Shown here: positions 1 through 9,000 of the stretch, in pieces
Position numbering within the stretch: the first letter of the stretch is position 1
How the letters are laid out: every line of letters begins with the position of its first letter
Assembly (NCBI GenBank): GCA_030267965.1
Contig: BRYA01000349.1
Location: 1 to 32,568, forward strand
Source: Triparma columacea
Lineage: Eukaryota > Sar > Bolidophyceae > Parmales > Triparmaceae
Length of the DNA: 32,568 nt
Direction of reading: 5' to 3'
The notes under the pieces: model-generated
What the model was told of the DNA's origin: nothing
Seen by the model: only the letters and a program-made list of their open reading frames with translations
Database searches by the model: none
Made by a program: the position numbers and the translations under genes

Positions 1-67
1 CGCCACCGCGGCCGGCGGCGGCGATGACGGCGTTCTTGTTTCCAAAGTCCAATCCTACTACAGACAT
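1..67 (-). CDS. Hsp110 / HSP70-superfamily chaperone, N-terminal fragment (cut by window edge)
   Basis: Only the first 22 codons are present, reading leftward from an ATG at 67 and running off the window at base 1. The peptide begins MSVVGLDFGNKNAVIA and continues into an Ala/Gly-rich stretch ending GRGG. The GLDFGN motif followed by a short hydrophobic strand is the first phosphate-binding loop of the HSP70/actin ATPase fold. The Met-Ser-Val-Val-Gly start and the Asn after Gly, where canonical Hsp70 has a GTT motif, resemble the Hsp110/Sse/HSPA4 branch, which acts as nucleotide-exchange factor and holdase for Hsp70 in the cytosol. Family assignment rests on this short stretch only. A canonical Hsp70 or an organellar relative is less likely. 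I searched the upstream 800 bases for a perfect nGAAnnTTCnnGAAn heat-shock element and found none. Confidence 0.72.
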   Translation of the reverse strand, partial: MSVVGLDFGNKNAVIAAAGRGG

Positions 68-80
68 GGTGCTGTGAGAG

Positions 81-107
81 GGGGTGGGAGGGGTGGGAGG
101 GGTGGGT
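81..107 (+). repeat. Three tandem G-rich 9-mers, potential G-quadruplex, just upstream of the Hsp110 start
   Basis: Three head-to-tail copies of GGGGTGGGA (the last ends in T) lie 14 bases upstream of the Hsp110 ATG. The G-rich strand is the template strand of that gene, so the transcript or promoter sense strand reads as a CCCCACCC-type pyrimidine tract. More G-triplets follow to about 190. The tract has more than four G-runs of three or more with one-base loops, which is a classic intramolecular quadruplex pattern. It could also be the C-rich end of a leader intron or a core promoter element. Confidence 0.6.
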
Positions 108-883
108 TAGAGGGAGTTGGAGGGTGGGAGTGGTGTTTTGTGTGTGTGTTATGGGGGGTAGGGGGAGGAGTAATGTAGAGGATTGGGGATTGGAACGGGG
201 ATTGGAGGGGGTTCATATTGAATGGTTTAGCTGTACATAAATGTGATTATAGAGAGTGTGGAGGGTAGTAATTGTATCGTTGTACTGATTGCGTGTTGTA
301 GTGCGAATTGTAGCGCTTTTGAGTAGATTTTCTTTGAATAATTTCTCTAATGTCCGAAGGTGTTCCATGTGAGTAGCTTCCAAATGCCTCAATTGCGTAA
401 ATATAGAGATGTAGATATAACAGCTGGGTTGTGTCTCGATTTATATGAATGGGAAGGTATATAATATGGTGTAGAGAGCTTTTTTTGTGATTTTGTTGGA
501 CATTTAGAACCATCCGACCGTGGCCGTGGGTTTTGAGTTCAAAGCCTATAACACATTTATACACTATAAACATACTACACACGAACAACAAAGCGTACAA
601 CTAACACAATATAACACTAATACACGCTAACATCGCACATAGACAAAAATAACCAACCTTCTGGGTGTGTGGTAGGTCTTGGAGAAAAATGAAATGGAAA
701 ATCGAAAAATGGATGGGGTGAGAAAAACAACGAAGAATTTGAACTTTTTATTGTTGTGTAAACATGGCAACGTATGATTTTTTGACATCGCAGTTGTCGC
801 CTTTTTTGTTGTCGTCGTTGTTGCCATCACCAGCATCACCCGTGGTCAACTCAAGCAGGTTCTTATCAAACTGGGATGGTACA
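108..883. other. Intergenic region with no supported gene
   Basis: This stretch separates the Hsp110 start from the 3' end of the small Cys-containing gene. It is G-rich up to about 230 and AT-rich afterwards. The short open frames here (for example minus-strand 247-600 and 627-839) are low-complexity, Thr/Lys/His/Tyr-rich and show no recognisable domain or splice continuation. I see no RNA gene. It probably holds the Hsp110 promoter and the 3' UTR of the next gene. Confidence 0.5.
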
Positions 884-1534
884 TCATTTAGGTGAGGAAG
901 AAGTGAGGCGAGTGAGGAAGAGGAAGAAGTGATCTCTCTCTTCCTGGGAAGAGAAATGGATGCGTTTAGCCTGCCTTAACTTGTCAAGCTCCTCCTTCGC
1001 TTCATCTGTTAGGTGTCCCATCAGGTTCTTCTTGTCCTGCCCACGCTTCGCGAACGTTGGAAAAGGTTCTAAGGCCACGAAGCTATGTGCCTTCCTTATC
1101 TCGGTGTCAACATCCGCAGGCCTGCCTTGCTGAATGCTCAGGCCCACAGCCAGCGCCGCAGCCTGCTTCGCGAAGCACGGGACGCAGAGGTTCAGACGTC
1201 GCTTCTCGGAGAACTCGGAATCGAAGTTGTCATTCGCCTCTCCCTCAAAAGGAGGACGACACTCCGTGTGCCCAAACACGGAATTGACATCTTGCGTAAT
1301 GTTCATATCCAAAGCGACAAAATTGTCTTCACACGCAACACAGAGCGTGAACTCATCAAAATCATGACGGTCAGTTGTGGACCTGTTCAAGTAGAGGTCG
1401 CGGAAGCACGCTTGAATGTCTTCCAGTTTGTTCGTGAGCAGGTACCCTGCGTAGGTCTTGTCCGCCAGTGTCAGTGGTTGTTGGGTCGACCTGGGACGAG
1501 CGTTTTTGTTTTTGTTTTTAGATTTCTTGCCCAT
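884..1534 (-). CDS. Small Cys/His-motif protein of unknown function, family marked by N-terminal MGKKS...LTLADKTY
   Basis: A complete intronless frame of 216 residues. The first 31 residues are very basic (MGKKSKNKNKN) and end in QPLTLADKTY. The same N-terminus opens the next gene, the sulfotransferase, although the two proteins are otherwise unrelated. The middle carries CVAC (about residue 65-68), an HTEC (about 91-94) and CVPC (about 117-120). This spacing would suit a small zinc-binding fold, but I do not recognise a named domain. The C-terminus is charged and helical, ending in LTSSSPK. The ATG has an in-context ATC before it, and a shared leader block with a probable 5'-UTR intron lies immediately upstream. 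There is no signal peptide or membrane segment. Function unknown; zinc binding is inference from the Cys pairs. Confidence 0.6.
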   Translation of the reverse strand: MGKKSKNKNKNARPRSTQQPLTLADKTYAGYLLTNKLEDIQACFRDLYLNRSTTDRHDFDEFTLCVACEDNFVALDMNITQDVNSVFGHTECRPPFEGEANDNFDSEFSEKRRLNLCVPCFAKQAAALAVGLSIQQGRPADVDTEIRKAHSFVALEPFPTFAKRGQDKKNLMGHLTDEAKEELDKLRQAKRIHFSSQEERDHFFLFLTRLTSSSPK

Positions 1535-1791
1535 GATTATCTAAGAATTCCTACATTTTTGACAGGATCAGGAGAGTTAGTATCAGAAATATGGCCGAAA
1601 GTAGTATTATTATCTTGTCTATGAGATGAATTATCCAAACTGAATGAATTCTGGAGTCGACCACGATTGAAGAGGGGAAATAACTTGAACTTGGACGTGA
1701 ATAGGAGATTAAAATCAATAATAGGACAAATAACGACTGGTGAAAGCCATGAAACGTGTTATCATTGTCATTGTTGTCCCGCTTTACCTTT
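1451..1791 (-). repeat. Shared 5' module, copy 1 (leader intron plus N-terminal codons)
   Basis: Homologous to blocks at 3171-3520 and 5172-5546. The 1451-1534 part is coding and matches the corresponding codons of the sulfotransferase gene. The rest is a non-coding leader. Read on the minus strand it has a donor-like AAAG|GTAAAG (intron from 1787), a perfect TACTAAC branch-point box near 1575, and acceptor-like AGs at 1551 and 1541. This suggests a 5'-UTR intron of about 240 bases ending a few bases before the ATG. A core around 1668-1705 is nearly identical in all three copies. Confidence 0.75.
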
Positions 1792-1937
1792 CTTTCTATA
1801 GTTTTTCTTTGCCAAAACAGATTGGTCTCAGTCAGATTTAACTCAGATCCCAGATCAGATAAAACATTTTGAACGATTTATTCAAGTTATTAATATTGTC
1901 ATCTAGTATTACGACCCGATTGTGCTGTGCGCCGGCA

Positions 1938-3263
1938 CTACGTACTCTCAGCAGGACACTTCACCTTGGTGGTGTTTAGCTTGTCCAGAAGGTCCGGGTA
2001 TTTTGCCAGGGCGGTGCAGAAGCGCCGTACGCCCATGTCGTAGAGACGCACGTCCCAATCGTTCACCTCCAGTGTCCGGGCTATCAACTTCGTGTCAGAG
2101 CGGATGCGGTCCTTGTCCATTTTGGTCTTGGGTTTGCTATTATTATCGCGCTCGTTCTCGATGGGGATATCGAGCTCGCCCACCTTGAGCTCTCTCTGCA
2201 AGAGCTCTACACTTAACTCGTACGCTTCCTGGACCCCGACAAAGAAAAAACCCTCCACGGCCTCCTGTGCTTTGGCAAAGATCTCATCGGTGATGGTTAC
2301 GTTGCGGTAAGGAAAGCTGCCCGCGCCGAGCATGCGCGTCTGAATGTTCTGGTACTCTACCATTTCAATGTACTCGGGAAATTCCACGCGAGGTGCCTTC
2401 CCCAGTTTGATTTGCTTGAACTCGGGTCTTACCCCAAAACTGTCAATGTTTGGAGAGTGCCCACGGTAGAAAAAGGCGGAAATTAGCCGCGAGACAGGCT
2501 CGCGCATCATCGTGATGGACGGAGGGGGTTCGAAGATCCACTTGAGATTCGGTAAGTGGTTCGTGCAGCCTTTAATGGCAGCGCAGCGCCGGTGTGCGTT
2601 GTCACAGAAACCTGGATTTAAACAGCAGTCAGCGTTGCGGGCGGGGTCCAGGTGGCAAGCGATCTGCCGTAAGACGGCATTCAAGGAGGTGCCACCAGTC
2701 TTCGGTATGTGCACAAAGTGTATGTCGACTTGGGTGGAGCTCGCTGCTGGCTTGAGCTTGGGTGTTGACTTGGGTGCCGGCGGCTGCGTCTCAGTGGGGA
2801 CAGTAGGACGGGACACGGGGGACTTATTTTTCTCCCCAGGAACCTCTGAAGAGCTTTTATCCAGGTATGTGGTAGTCACGACGGGTGATACGACAGTAGG
2901 ATGGGACACGGGGGACTTATTTTCTCCCCCCCCAGGAACCTCTGAAGAGCTGTTATCCAGGTATGTGGTAGTCACGACGGGTGATACGACAGTAGGACGG
3001 GACACGGGGGACTTATTTTTCTCCCCAGGAACCTCTGAAGAGCTGTTATCCAGGTATGTGGTAGTCAGTGTTGGTAGCACACTGAGCATTGTCAAGACGG
3101 ACATCATTACAAGCGTCACGAGCAGCATCCCGGTCATCGAGCGCCATCCTCCACCCCTCCCTTGGTTGCCGTAGGTCTTGTCTGCCAGCGTCAGTGGAGG
3201 TTGGCATTGTGGTGTCGACCATTCAACGGCGTTGTTTTTGCTGCTGTGCGATTTCTTGCCCAT
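1938..3263 (-). CDS. Type II membrane carbohydrate sulfotransferase (Sulfotransfer_2 / HS O-sulfotransferase-like) with repeated stem
   Basis: A complete intronless frame of 441 residues, predicted to transfer sulfate from PAPS to a glycan in the Golgi lumen. In order: a cytosolic N-terminus sharing MGKKS...LTLADKTY with the upstream neighbour (1-42); one hydrophobic signal-anchor (about 43-64); a Ser/Thr/Pro-rich stem with three near-identical 31-32 residue repeats (about 67-160); and a lumenal catalytic domain. The 5'-phosphosulfate-binding loop is HIPKTGGTSL (about 187-196). The 3'-phosphate-binding motif is REPVSRLISAFF (about 252-263). Both are signatures of the heparan-sulfate-type family. 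A Cys-rich insert (CCLNPGFC region) lies between them and probably forms disulfides. NVT, NTT and several NSS sequons suit a lumenal protein. Acceptor sugar unknown. The start is fixed by the homologous ATG in the neighbour and the shared leader block. Confidence 0.88.
   Translation of the reverse strand: MGKKSHSSKNNAVEWSTPQCQPPLTLADKTYGNQGRGGGWRSMTGMLLVTLVMMSVLTMLSVLPTLTTTYLDNSSSEVPGEKNKSPVSRPTVVSPVVTTTYLDNSSSEVPGGGENKSPVSHPTVVSPVVTTTYLDKSSSEVPGEKNKSPVSRPTVPTETQPPAPKSTPKLKPAASSTQVDIHFVHIPKTGGTSLNAVLRQIACHLDPARNADCCLNPGFCDNAHRRCAAIKGCTNHLPNLKWIFEPPPSITMMREPVSRLISAFFYRGHSPNIDSFGVRPEFKQIKLGKAPRVEFPEYIEMVEYQNIQTRMLGAGSFPYRNVTITDEIFAKAQEAVEGFFFVGVQEAYELSVELLQRELKVGELDIPIENERDNNSKPKTKMDKDRIRSDTKLIARTLEVNDWDVRLYDMGVRRFCTALAKYPDLLDKLNTTKVKCPAEST
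2800..3068 (-). repeat. Three tandem 93-96 bp repeats encoding the sulfotransferase stem
   Basis: Units run 2800-2892 (93 bp), 2893-2988 (96 bp) and 2989 to about 3068 (last copy truncated). They differ by a few substitutions and one 3-bp expansion inside a C-run. Each unit encodes TTTYLDNSSSEVPG followed by a Lys/Ser/Pro-rich segment ending PTVVSPVV. All lengths are multiples of three, so the frame is kept. The pattern fits a recently expanded, probably O-glycosylated stalk. Confidence 0.9.
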
Positions 3264-3520
3264 CTGATTCTGATTATCTGCGAATTCCTACATTATTGAA
3301 AGAATCAGGAGAGTTAATATCAACTATGGCCGAAAGTAGTATTATCTCGTCTATGAGACAAAAAATTCAAACCAAATTAAAAAAATGAAAATTCGATTGA
3401 AGAGGGGAAATAACTTGAACTTGACGTGAATAGGAGATGAAAATCAACAATACGACGAATACCAACTGGCAAAAGCCTTAACAAGGGTTATCGTTGTCAT
3501 TGTTGTCCCACCTTACCTAT
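3171..3520 (-). repeat. Shared 5' module, copy 2 (leader intron plus N-terminal codons)
   Basis: Second copy of the block at 1451-1791. Coding homology covers 3171-3263, and the remainder is the leader of the sulfotransferase gene. On the minus strand a donor-like ATAG|GTAAGG starts an intron at 3516, a TTAAC-type branch box is near 3320, and the acceptor would be TGTAG at 3288 or CGCAG at 3278. The 276 bases beyond it, up to 3796, hold no supported gene and probably contain the promoter of the sulfotransferase and the 3' UTR of the LRR gene. Confidence 0.75.
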
Positions 3521-3796
3521 ATTTCAAAGCTATATTTATTCCTGCAATCCTTGGGTTGGGGAACCCTGAACTCTGAAATAAATTTCTCCTCCTCTTGTCC
3601 ATCCCTCCCTCTTTTGTTAACCCATCCCATAGTATCATATCTTCGTGCTTCTGTATCATTCCAGAAGTTTGATGCCGATCCTGTTAATTCTGGTCGACTC
3701 ATATTGATGGTAAAAAAACTGGAGAGAAAAAGGAAAGAAGTGGAGAGGATAAAAAATGGAACAATTCACATTACATTCACAACAATAACCAAGACT

Positions 3797-5086
3797 TCAC
3801 AGAAATTCCAGAATTACTCTCCACAAAACTTTCGGGATCTTCTCACGTGCCGGAGTTACCCTTAGCGCTGGTGCTTCAACTCCGTCACTTCGCTTCCGCT
3901 TCCTAGCCGATCTCCCGGGTTGGTTCTCCACGTGATCCCAGGTTCCCTTGAGGCACAGCAGAGCGGTGACGCGTTCCGTCACAGCGTTTTTGCGATTCCA
4001 CCTGTAATGGAGGAGGTCCGAGACAGTCGGCATATTTTTATCAGCAGCGGCAGCGATTAGGGCAGCGCAGTTCAAGAAGCAGTCTTCACCGATGGAAACG
4101 GCAGGAGATAGAATGAGTTCCGTCAGGGAGGAGCATCCATCGAAGGCGTAATTGCCAATTGACGTCACTCCGTCTGGGATTGTGATGGCCGTGAGGGAGG
4201 AGCATTCGTAGAAGGCGCCATCGCCAATCGTTGTCACTCCGTCCGGGATGGTGATGGCCGTGAGGGAGGAGCATAGTTGGAAGGCGCCCTTGCCAATTGT
4301 TATCACTCCGTCCGGGATGGTGATGGCTGTGATGGAGGAGCATTCCTTGAAGGTGTGATTGCCAATCATTGTCACTCCGTCCGGAATGATGATGGCTATG
4401 AGGGAGGAGCATCCAGAGAAGGCGTGATTGCCAATCATCGTCACTCCGTCCGGGATGGTGATGGCCGTGAGGGAGGAGCATCCGTAGAAGGCCCAGTCGC
4501 CAATCTTCGTCACTCCCTCCGGGATGGTGATGGCAGCGAGGGAGGAGCATCGTTGGAAGGCGCGTTCGCCAATTGTCGTCACTCCGTCCGGGATGGTGAT
4601 GGCTGTGAGGGAGGAGCATCCGTAGAAGGCGCCCTTGTCAATCGACGTCACTTCGTCCGGGATGGTGATGGCTGTGAGGGGGGAGCATCCGTAGAAGGCT
4701 CCCTCACGAATCGTTGTCACTCCGTCCGGGATGGTGATGGCTGCGAGGGAAGAGCATCCGTAGAAGGCGCGTTCGCCAATTGTCGTCACTCCGTCCAGGA
4801 TGGTGATGGCAGTGAGGGAGGAGCATCCCCTGAAGGCGGCATTGCCAATGGTCGTCACTGAGTCTGGGATGGTGATGGCCGTGAGGGAGGAGCATTTGTA
4901 GAAGGCGGCCTTGCCTATTGTCGTCACTCCATCTGGGATGGTAACAGCCGTGAGGGAGGAGCATCCCCTGAAGGTTTCATCGGCAATCGACGTCACTCCT
5001 CCTACAAAAGTCACTTCTGTGAGCTTAATATCGTCTTTGAACCTCCCTGTCTCGTCTGTGCCATGGTATACTGCTGTTTGGGGCAT
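3797..5086 (-). CDS. BspA-type leucine-rich-repeat protein (LRR_5 family)
   Basis: A complete intronless frame of 429 residues. After a 47-residue cap come twelve uninterrupted 23-residue repeats (residues 48-323) of the form ITIPDGVTTIGxxAFxGCSSLTA, plus degenerate copies at each end. This is the Treponema/BspA-like LRR class, common in bacteria and amplified in many protists, and usually implicated in protein or surface binding. The C-terminal 95 residues are different: an Ala-rich segment, a helical region around RWNRKNAVTERV, a basic cluster (RKRKRSD) that could be a nuclear localisation signal, and an end PKVLWRVILEFL. No signal peptide or membrane segment is visible, so a cytosolic or nuclear scaffold is more likely than a surface adhesin. 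The first repeat unit and the AAAATGC context support the ATG used. A copy of the shared leader block lies upstream, but without the shared N-terminal codons. Confidence 0.85.
   Translation of the reverse strand: MPQTAVYHGTDETGRFKDDIKLTEVTFVGGVTSIADETFRGCSSLTAVTIPDGVTTIGKAAFYKCSSLTAITIPDSVTTIGNAAFRGCSSLTAITILDGVTTIGERAFYGCSSLAAITIPDGVTTIREGAFYGCSPLTAITIPDEVTSIDKGAFYGCSSLTAITIPDGVTTIGERAFQRCSSLAAITIPEGVTKIGDWAFYGCSSLTAITIPDGVTMIGNHAFSGCSSLIAIIIPDGVTMIGNHTFKECSSITAITIPDGVITIGKGAFQLCSSLTAITIPDGVTTIGDGAFYECSSLTAITIPDGVTSIGNYAFDGCSSLTELILSPAVSIGEDCFLNCAALIAAAADKNMPTVSDLLHYRWNRKNAVTERVTALLCLKGTWDHVENQPGRSARKRKRSDGVEAPALRVTPAREKIPKVLWRVILEFL
4118..4945 (-). repeat. Twelve tandem 69-bp units of the LRR gene
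   Basis: Each unit encodes one 23-residue LRR. The units are highly similar at DNA level (conserved CGTCCGGGATGGTGATGG on the plus strand), which implies recent expansion or gene conversion. The unit length is divisible by three, so long open frames also appear in other frames and on the plus strand across this stretch; they are artefacts of the repeat. Confidence 0.9.
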
Positions 5087-5171
5087 TTTGGGGGGGGAAG
5101 GGGAGAGTCCAGGGGTTGAGAGGATCTTTTCACCCGTCTTTTCGGTAACAGCTGAAAGCCCAAACTATTTG

Positions 5172-5546
5172 ATACTGATTATCTGCGAATTCCTACATTA
5201 TTGACAGGATCAGGAGGGTTAGTGTGGTGTGATTGACAGAGAGCAAGGGAGAGGGATTGTGAGACCCTCAAGGATTCGTCATTGTGGCGTCAATGGTGGT
5301 TCTCTACCCCATGGCAACCCCAATATGGCACTAATAACATCGAAAATATGGCCAAAAGTAGTATTAGCTCGTCTATGAGCCGAATAATCCAACCCAATGA
5401 ATACTCAGTCAGTCGACCGCGATTGAAGAGGGGAAATAACTTGAACTTGGCGTGAATAGGAGAACAAAATCAATGAGAGGACGAAATACAACTGGTTAAA
5501 GCCTTAACAAGGGTCATAACTGTCATTCTTTCCCGCCTTACCTTTA
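5172..5546 (-). repeat. Shared 5' module, copy 3 (leader only, with an insertion)
   Basis: Third copy of the leader block, upstream of the LRR gene. On the minus strand it has AAAG|GTAAGG (intron from 5541), a CACTAAC branch box near 5220, and acceptor candidates TGTAG (5193) and CGCAG (5183). About 110 bases not found in the other copies lie within the predicted intron, roughly 5222-5340. Homology ends near 5172, before the LRR start codon, so the MGKKS coding part is absent here. Confidence 0.72.
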
Positions 5547-6022
5547 TTTTGATAGATTTATTTATTGCCCCTTTTTCTCCCTCCACTATAAGGGTGGTTT
5601 GGCCAGACTTGTGTGTTTCTCCCCAAAACTTCGATTTACACAGCTCTTATCCGACTCAGAGGAGAGGGGGGTGTTGAAGTACGCGGTTGTTTTGAAGAAT
5701 TAAACTTGACGCCCTCAAATATTTCTATTTTTTTTTTCATCTCATCATGTGTTTGTTTTTATTAGTTTGATTATAGTTCGGTTAGGGTTAAACCTAAGCC
5801 GGGCAGCGCAGGGCAGCTCACAAACGCACAAAGACATCCAAAGGGTTCAAAGGCGCCACTGACAACAAGCCACCCCTCCCAAGTTCCTCAACAAGGTTGG
5901 CGCAGCACATTATCATCAACAAACCCACCCCTTCAAAAGTCTCCGCAGTTTACCACCTCCCCCCCCCCCTCCTCTCGCCCCCCCCTCCTACCCCTCTCCC
6001 CTCCCCAACAATTCCTAAAAAA
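5547..6022. other. Intergenic region between LRR gene leader and dynein 3' end
   Basis: No supported gene. It probably holds the LRR promoter at the left and the dynein 3' UTR at the right. The right end (about 5955-6010) is a run of C-rich sequence, and a stretch near 5725-5745 is T-rich. Confidence 0.45.
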
Positions 6023-9000
6023 TTAGTCATCGCTCTGCATCATCAATGCCACAGCCCCAGTGACCCATCCAGCCGTAGGCACATCGCTCTTAAGAGTCGC
6101 CAAGAATACGTATGTCGGTCCCCTGAAAGTCGTCGTGTAAACCGGGCACTCAAAGACGCTCGGGTCTCCCCTGAGGTACCCCACGGGGCTGGGCTCCCAG
6201 TGCGGTTGAATGGTAACCGCCTTCACGTATATAACAGGCATAGCGGGTAGCAGGTCCTTCAAGTGGCTCTCCGCCAGCGCTCCCGCGCACGGGGTCCCGC
6301 TGACCATGAATGGTTCCCCCGCCTCCTCCCCCCTAGGCCACCGGGCACCCTCCATGTACAGGCCGTGGATGTAGGTGCCCTCGACGGCGTAATCTGTGAC
6401 GTCGTTGTGATCCCAGATGTTCGTCATGTGGGTCTCCGCGCACATCTTGTCGAGGGCTACCCCCGTGGCGCGGGCGGTAACCTGCTGGACGGCTGTTAGG
6501 TAACTGGAAGGGTTGAAGAGTCCGGGCAGCCAGATGCTCTTGGGCGTCACCAGGTCGCTCGACCATGTGACCAGCTGCTCGACCCTAGCGAGCATGTCTC
6601 CGAACTGGCTGGAGAGGCTCTTCTGGCTCGGCCAGGCGTACTTCTGCCAGGTGCACTTGCTGAAGGGGTTCCTGCCGGGCCACTGGTTTATCCTGAAGGC
6701 CGCTATCAAGTCCTCGATCGCCTGCGTCATGTTTAGCTGTCCCTTCAACCCCTTATCTAGGTCCGTCAAGGTAGCCTCAATCTCGTTGAGGAGAACGTTC
6801 ATCCTACCGCACTCCTGCAGGGCGACAACGATGTAAGGGCCGGCCTGACCCTCGAGGAGCTCCTTGGCGCGGAGGTTGATCTCTACCATGCCAAACTTCT
6901 CAGGGAGCCTCTCCATCAAATCGTTCATCGTGTCCTTAACAATGTCTCCGCCTCCCCCTCCGTCTCCCGAACCTCCGCCTCCACCACCGATGGAAAGGAT
7001 CTTGAAGAAGAGACCGTCGCACATGTTGGTCAAGTAGCCAATCTCTGCGTTGGGGTGAAGCCCAAACAGCGGCGGGCTCTCAGGTGGCATGGCAGTCTCA
7101 ACGTACCCGATGTACCCCTCGTAGTCAAGCGCGTCGGGGTTGGGGCTCTTGAAGCCCGGCCCTAGCTCCAGCCCGCTGAGGAGCTTGGGGTCCTGGTAAA
7201 GCTGGAGGTAAGTGTTGCAAGTCCTCCTGTCCCAGGCGTCAGTGATGTGCCCACCGTACATGATCTCCCCGAAGATGTACCTAAGGTCGTCCCAGGGCGT
7301 CGTCGGGTTGGCGTCGAGGTAGCTCCCTAGCACGTTGCTGCAGATGACGAGGTCCCCGGTGTTGAAGCTGTACTTTCGGGACCAACCCTGCTGGCCGAAC
7401 CTGCGACGGCCGCAGACGACGGAGTGGAACCAGCAGAGGCTGAAGAGGCACGCCTTCATCTCGCTGGGCTTGTTGCAGTTGTCGATCTTGTCCTGGTTGA
7501 AGTTGGCCCACGCCCTCATCAGGTTGCTCTTGATGTCCGCAGGCGCCTCGTTGGCAACCTTGATACAGCTCTGCATAAGGCTCTCAGGCATGTTCTTCCA
7601 CGACGCCATCGGCGGGGGCTCTGCGGAGATGAAGCACCTGAAGTTCTCGTGAGCATCCTCGCTGACCACCTCGAGCAGCCTTTCCAGGGTGGGAACCCAG
7701 GAGCTCATGAGGTGACAGTTCTGGAGCATCACCCAACCTCCCTCCTTGGCGAAACGTTCGACGACGCCCTCGGCGACGGGCTCCTGGCCCTGCCCCATAC
7801 TGATATTGATGAACGTTTTGCTCTCCGTCGTGATTCCGTACTCCCTACCCAAGTCTTCCACCCAGGGGGTAGGGTCGACTCCAGCAAAGAGAACAAAGAA
7901 GAAGGGGGTTTGGTTGGTCGACTCAAGGTACGTGGCGGCCATGTCGAAGACGGGATCCTCGACGTAGACCTTGCCCATGGTGTTTCCGATCCAAGTAGCC
8001 AAAGCGGTGCTAACCCTGTCGGGCCTCATGGCCCTCAACAAGACAAGCTTCTCGAAGGAGTTGAGGCTCTTCTCGTAGTCCCCTGGGAGCTTGGCCTTCT
8101 CAGCCTTCTCGTCGTTGAACCAGTCCTTCCAGTCGTCGCTGTCGCTCTGCATGTTGTCCCCTAGTCCCTTGAGCGAGCTCATGGTCTCCAGCGCCTTGAT
8201 CTTGCCCCAGATGACCTCAGTCATCCACTCGTGGAGGGGACCCATGTTCCCCGGGTCCAGGCTGACCTTGCCCATGACAAGCATGTCGGCGTCGGCCTGA
8301 GACATCTTGCCGTCATTGACAAGAATCTTAAGCGACATGAGGGTGGCGACCGTGAGCTTGTCCACGTCAAACAGCCCCCTTCTAACGTAGTTAAAGATGG
8401 TGACAGTGATGCTGTCAATGAGAACCTTGACTCTCGCGGCGAGCTCCTCGTCGTTCTTATCAGGTATCTTGACCTCCTCGCCTTCCTCCTCAGGCTCAGG
8501 GAGCTCCTCCTTAACCAAATCTATTCCCCTGAAGAAGACCTGATCGAAGGCCGCAAGGGAGTAAATGTAGTACGTGTGGATCTTCACCAAGTCGTTCATC
8601 ATGAAGAAGAGCAGGGACGACCTGTTGGCGACATCGCGGTACTTCTCACTCGTGACGAGGATGGACGCCTGGGTCTGCTTGGCCAGCGCACTCTTCTCGG
8701 AAATGTCGAGGGAAATCTTCTTGGTCTCCTCGAGGCCCTCAATGAGTTCGACATCCTCAGTGATATCTCCCTCGGCCGCGGCGAGCTTGAAGAGGATGTT
8801 GTCCTCGAGCTCCTTCACCTTGATGGTGAAGCCGTTCTGCTGCTTCACGAGGTCCTCACTGAGCTGGGCGAGATCGGGCCTCTCCTTCCCAACAACCTTA
8901 TTGAGGAGCTGGTCCTCAAGTCCGGCAATGGTGACAGTGAAGTTGATGAGTGTACACTCGGCCTGAATCTCAGGAGGGTAGTGAGGGTTTCCGAGCTTGG

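Noticed and set aside
320..390. GAA/TTC blocks upstream of Hsp110 as a heat-shock element
   Set aside because: Spacing between the trimers is 3 or 4 bases rather than the required 2.
247..839. Two minus-strand frames of 117 and 70 codons
   Set aside because: AT-rich low-complexity translations, no domain, no splice continuation.
2527..2540. GGTTCGAAGATCC resembling a tRNA B-box
   Set aside because: It lies inside the sulfotransferase coding sequence, does not fit the consensus at the CC positions, and no cloverleaf is visible.
4277..4861. Repetitive plus-strand frame over the LRR array, plus alternative minus frames
   Set aside because: The 69-bp unit is a multiple of three, so any stop-free frame stays open throughout. 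Only the BspA-LRR frame is protein-like.
5783..5803. GGTTAGGGTTAAACCTAA resembling telomeric repeats
   Set aside because: Fewer than two TTAGGG units, in a small palindrome; not an interstitial telomere array.
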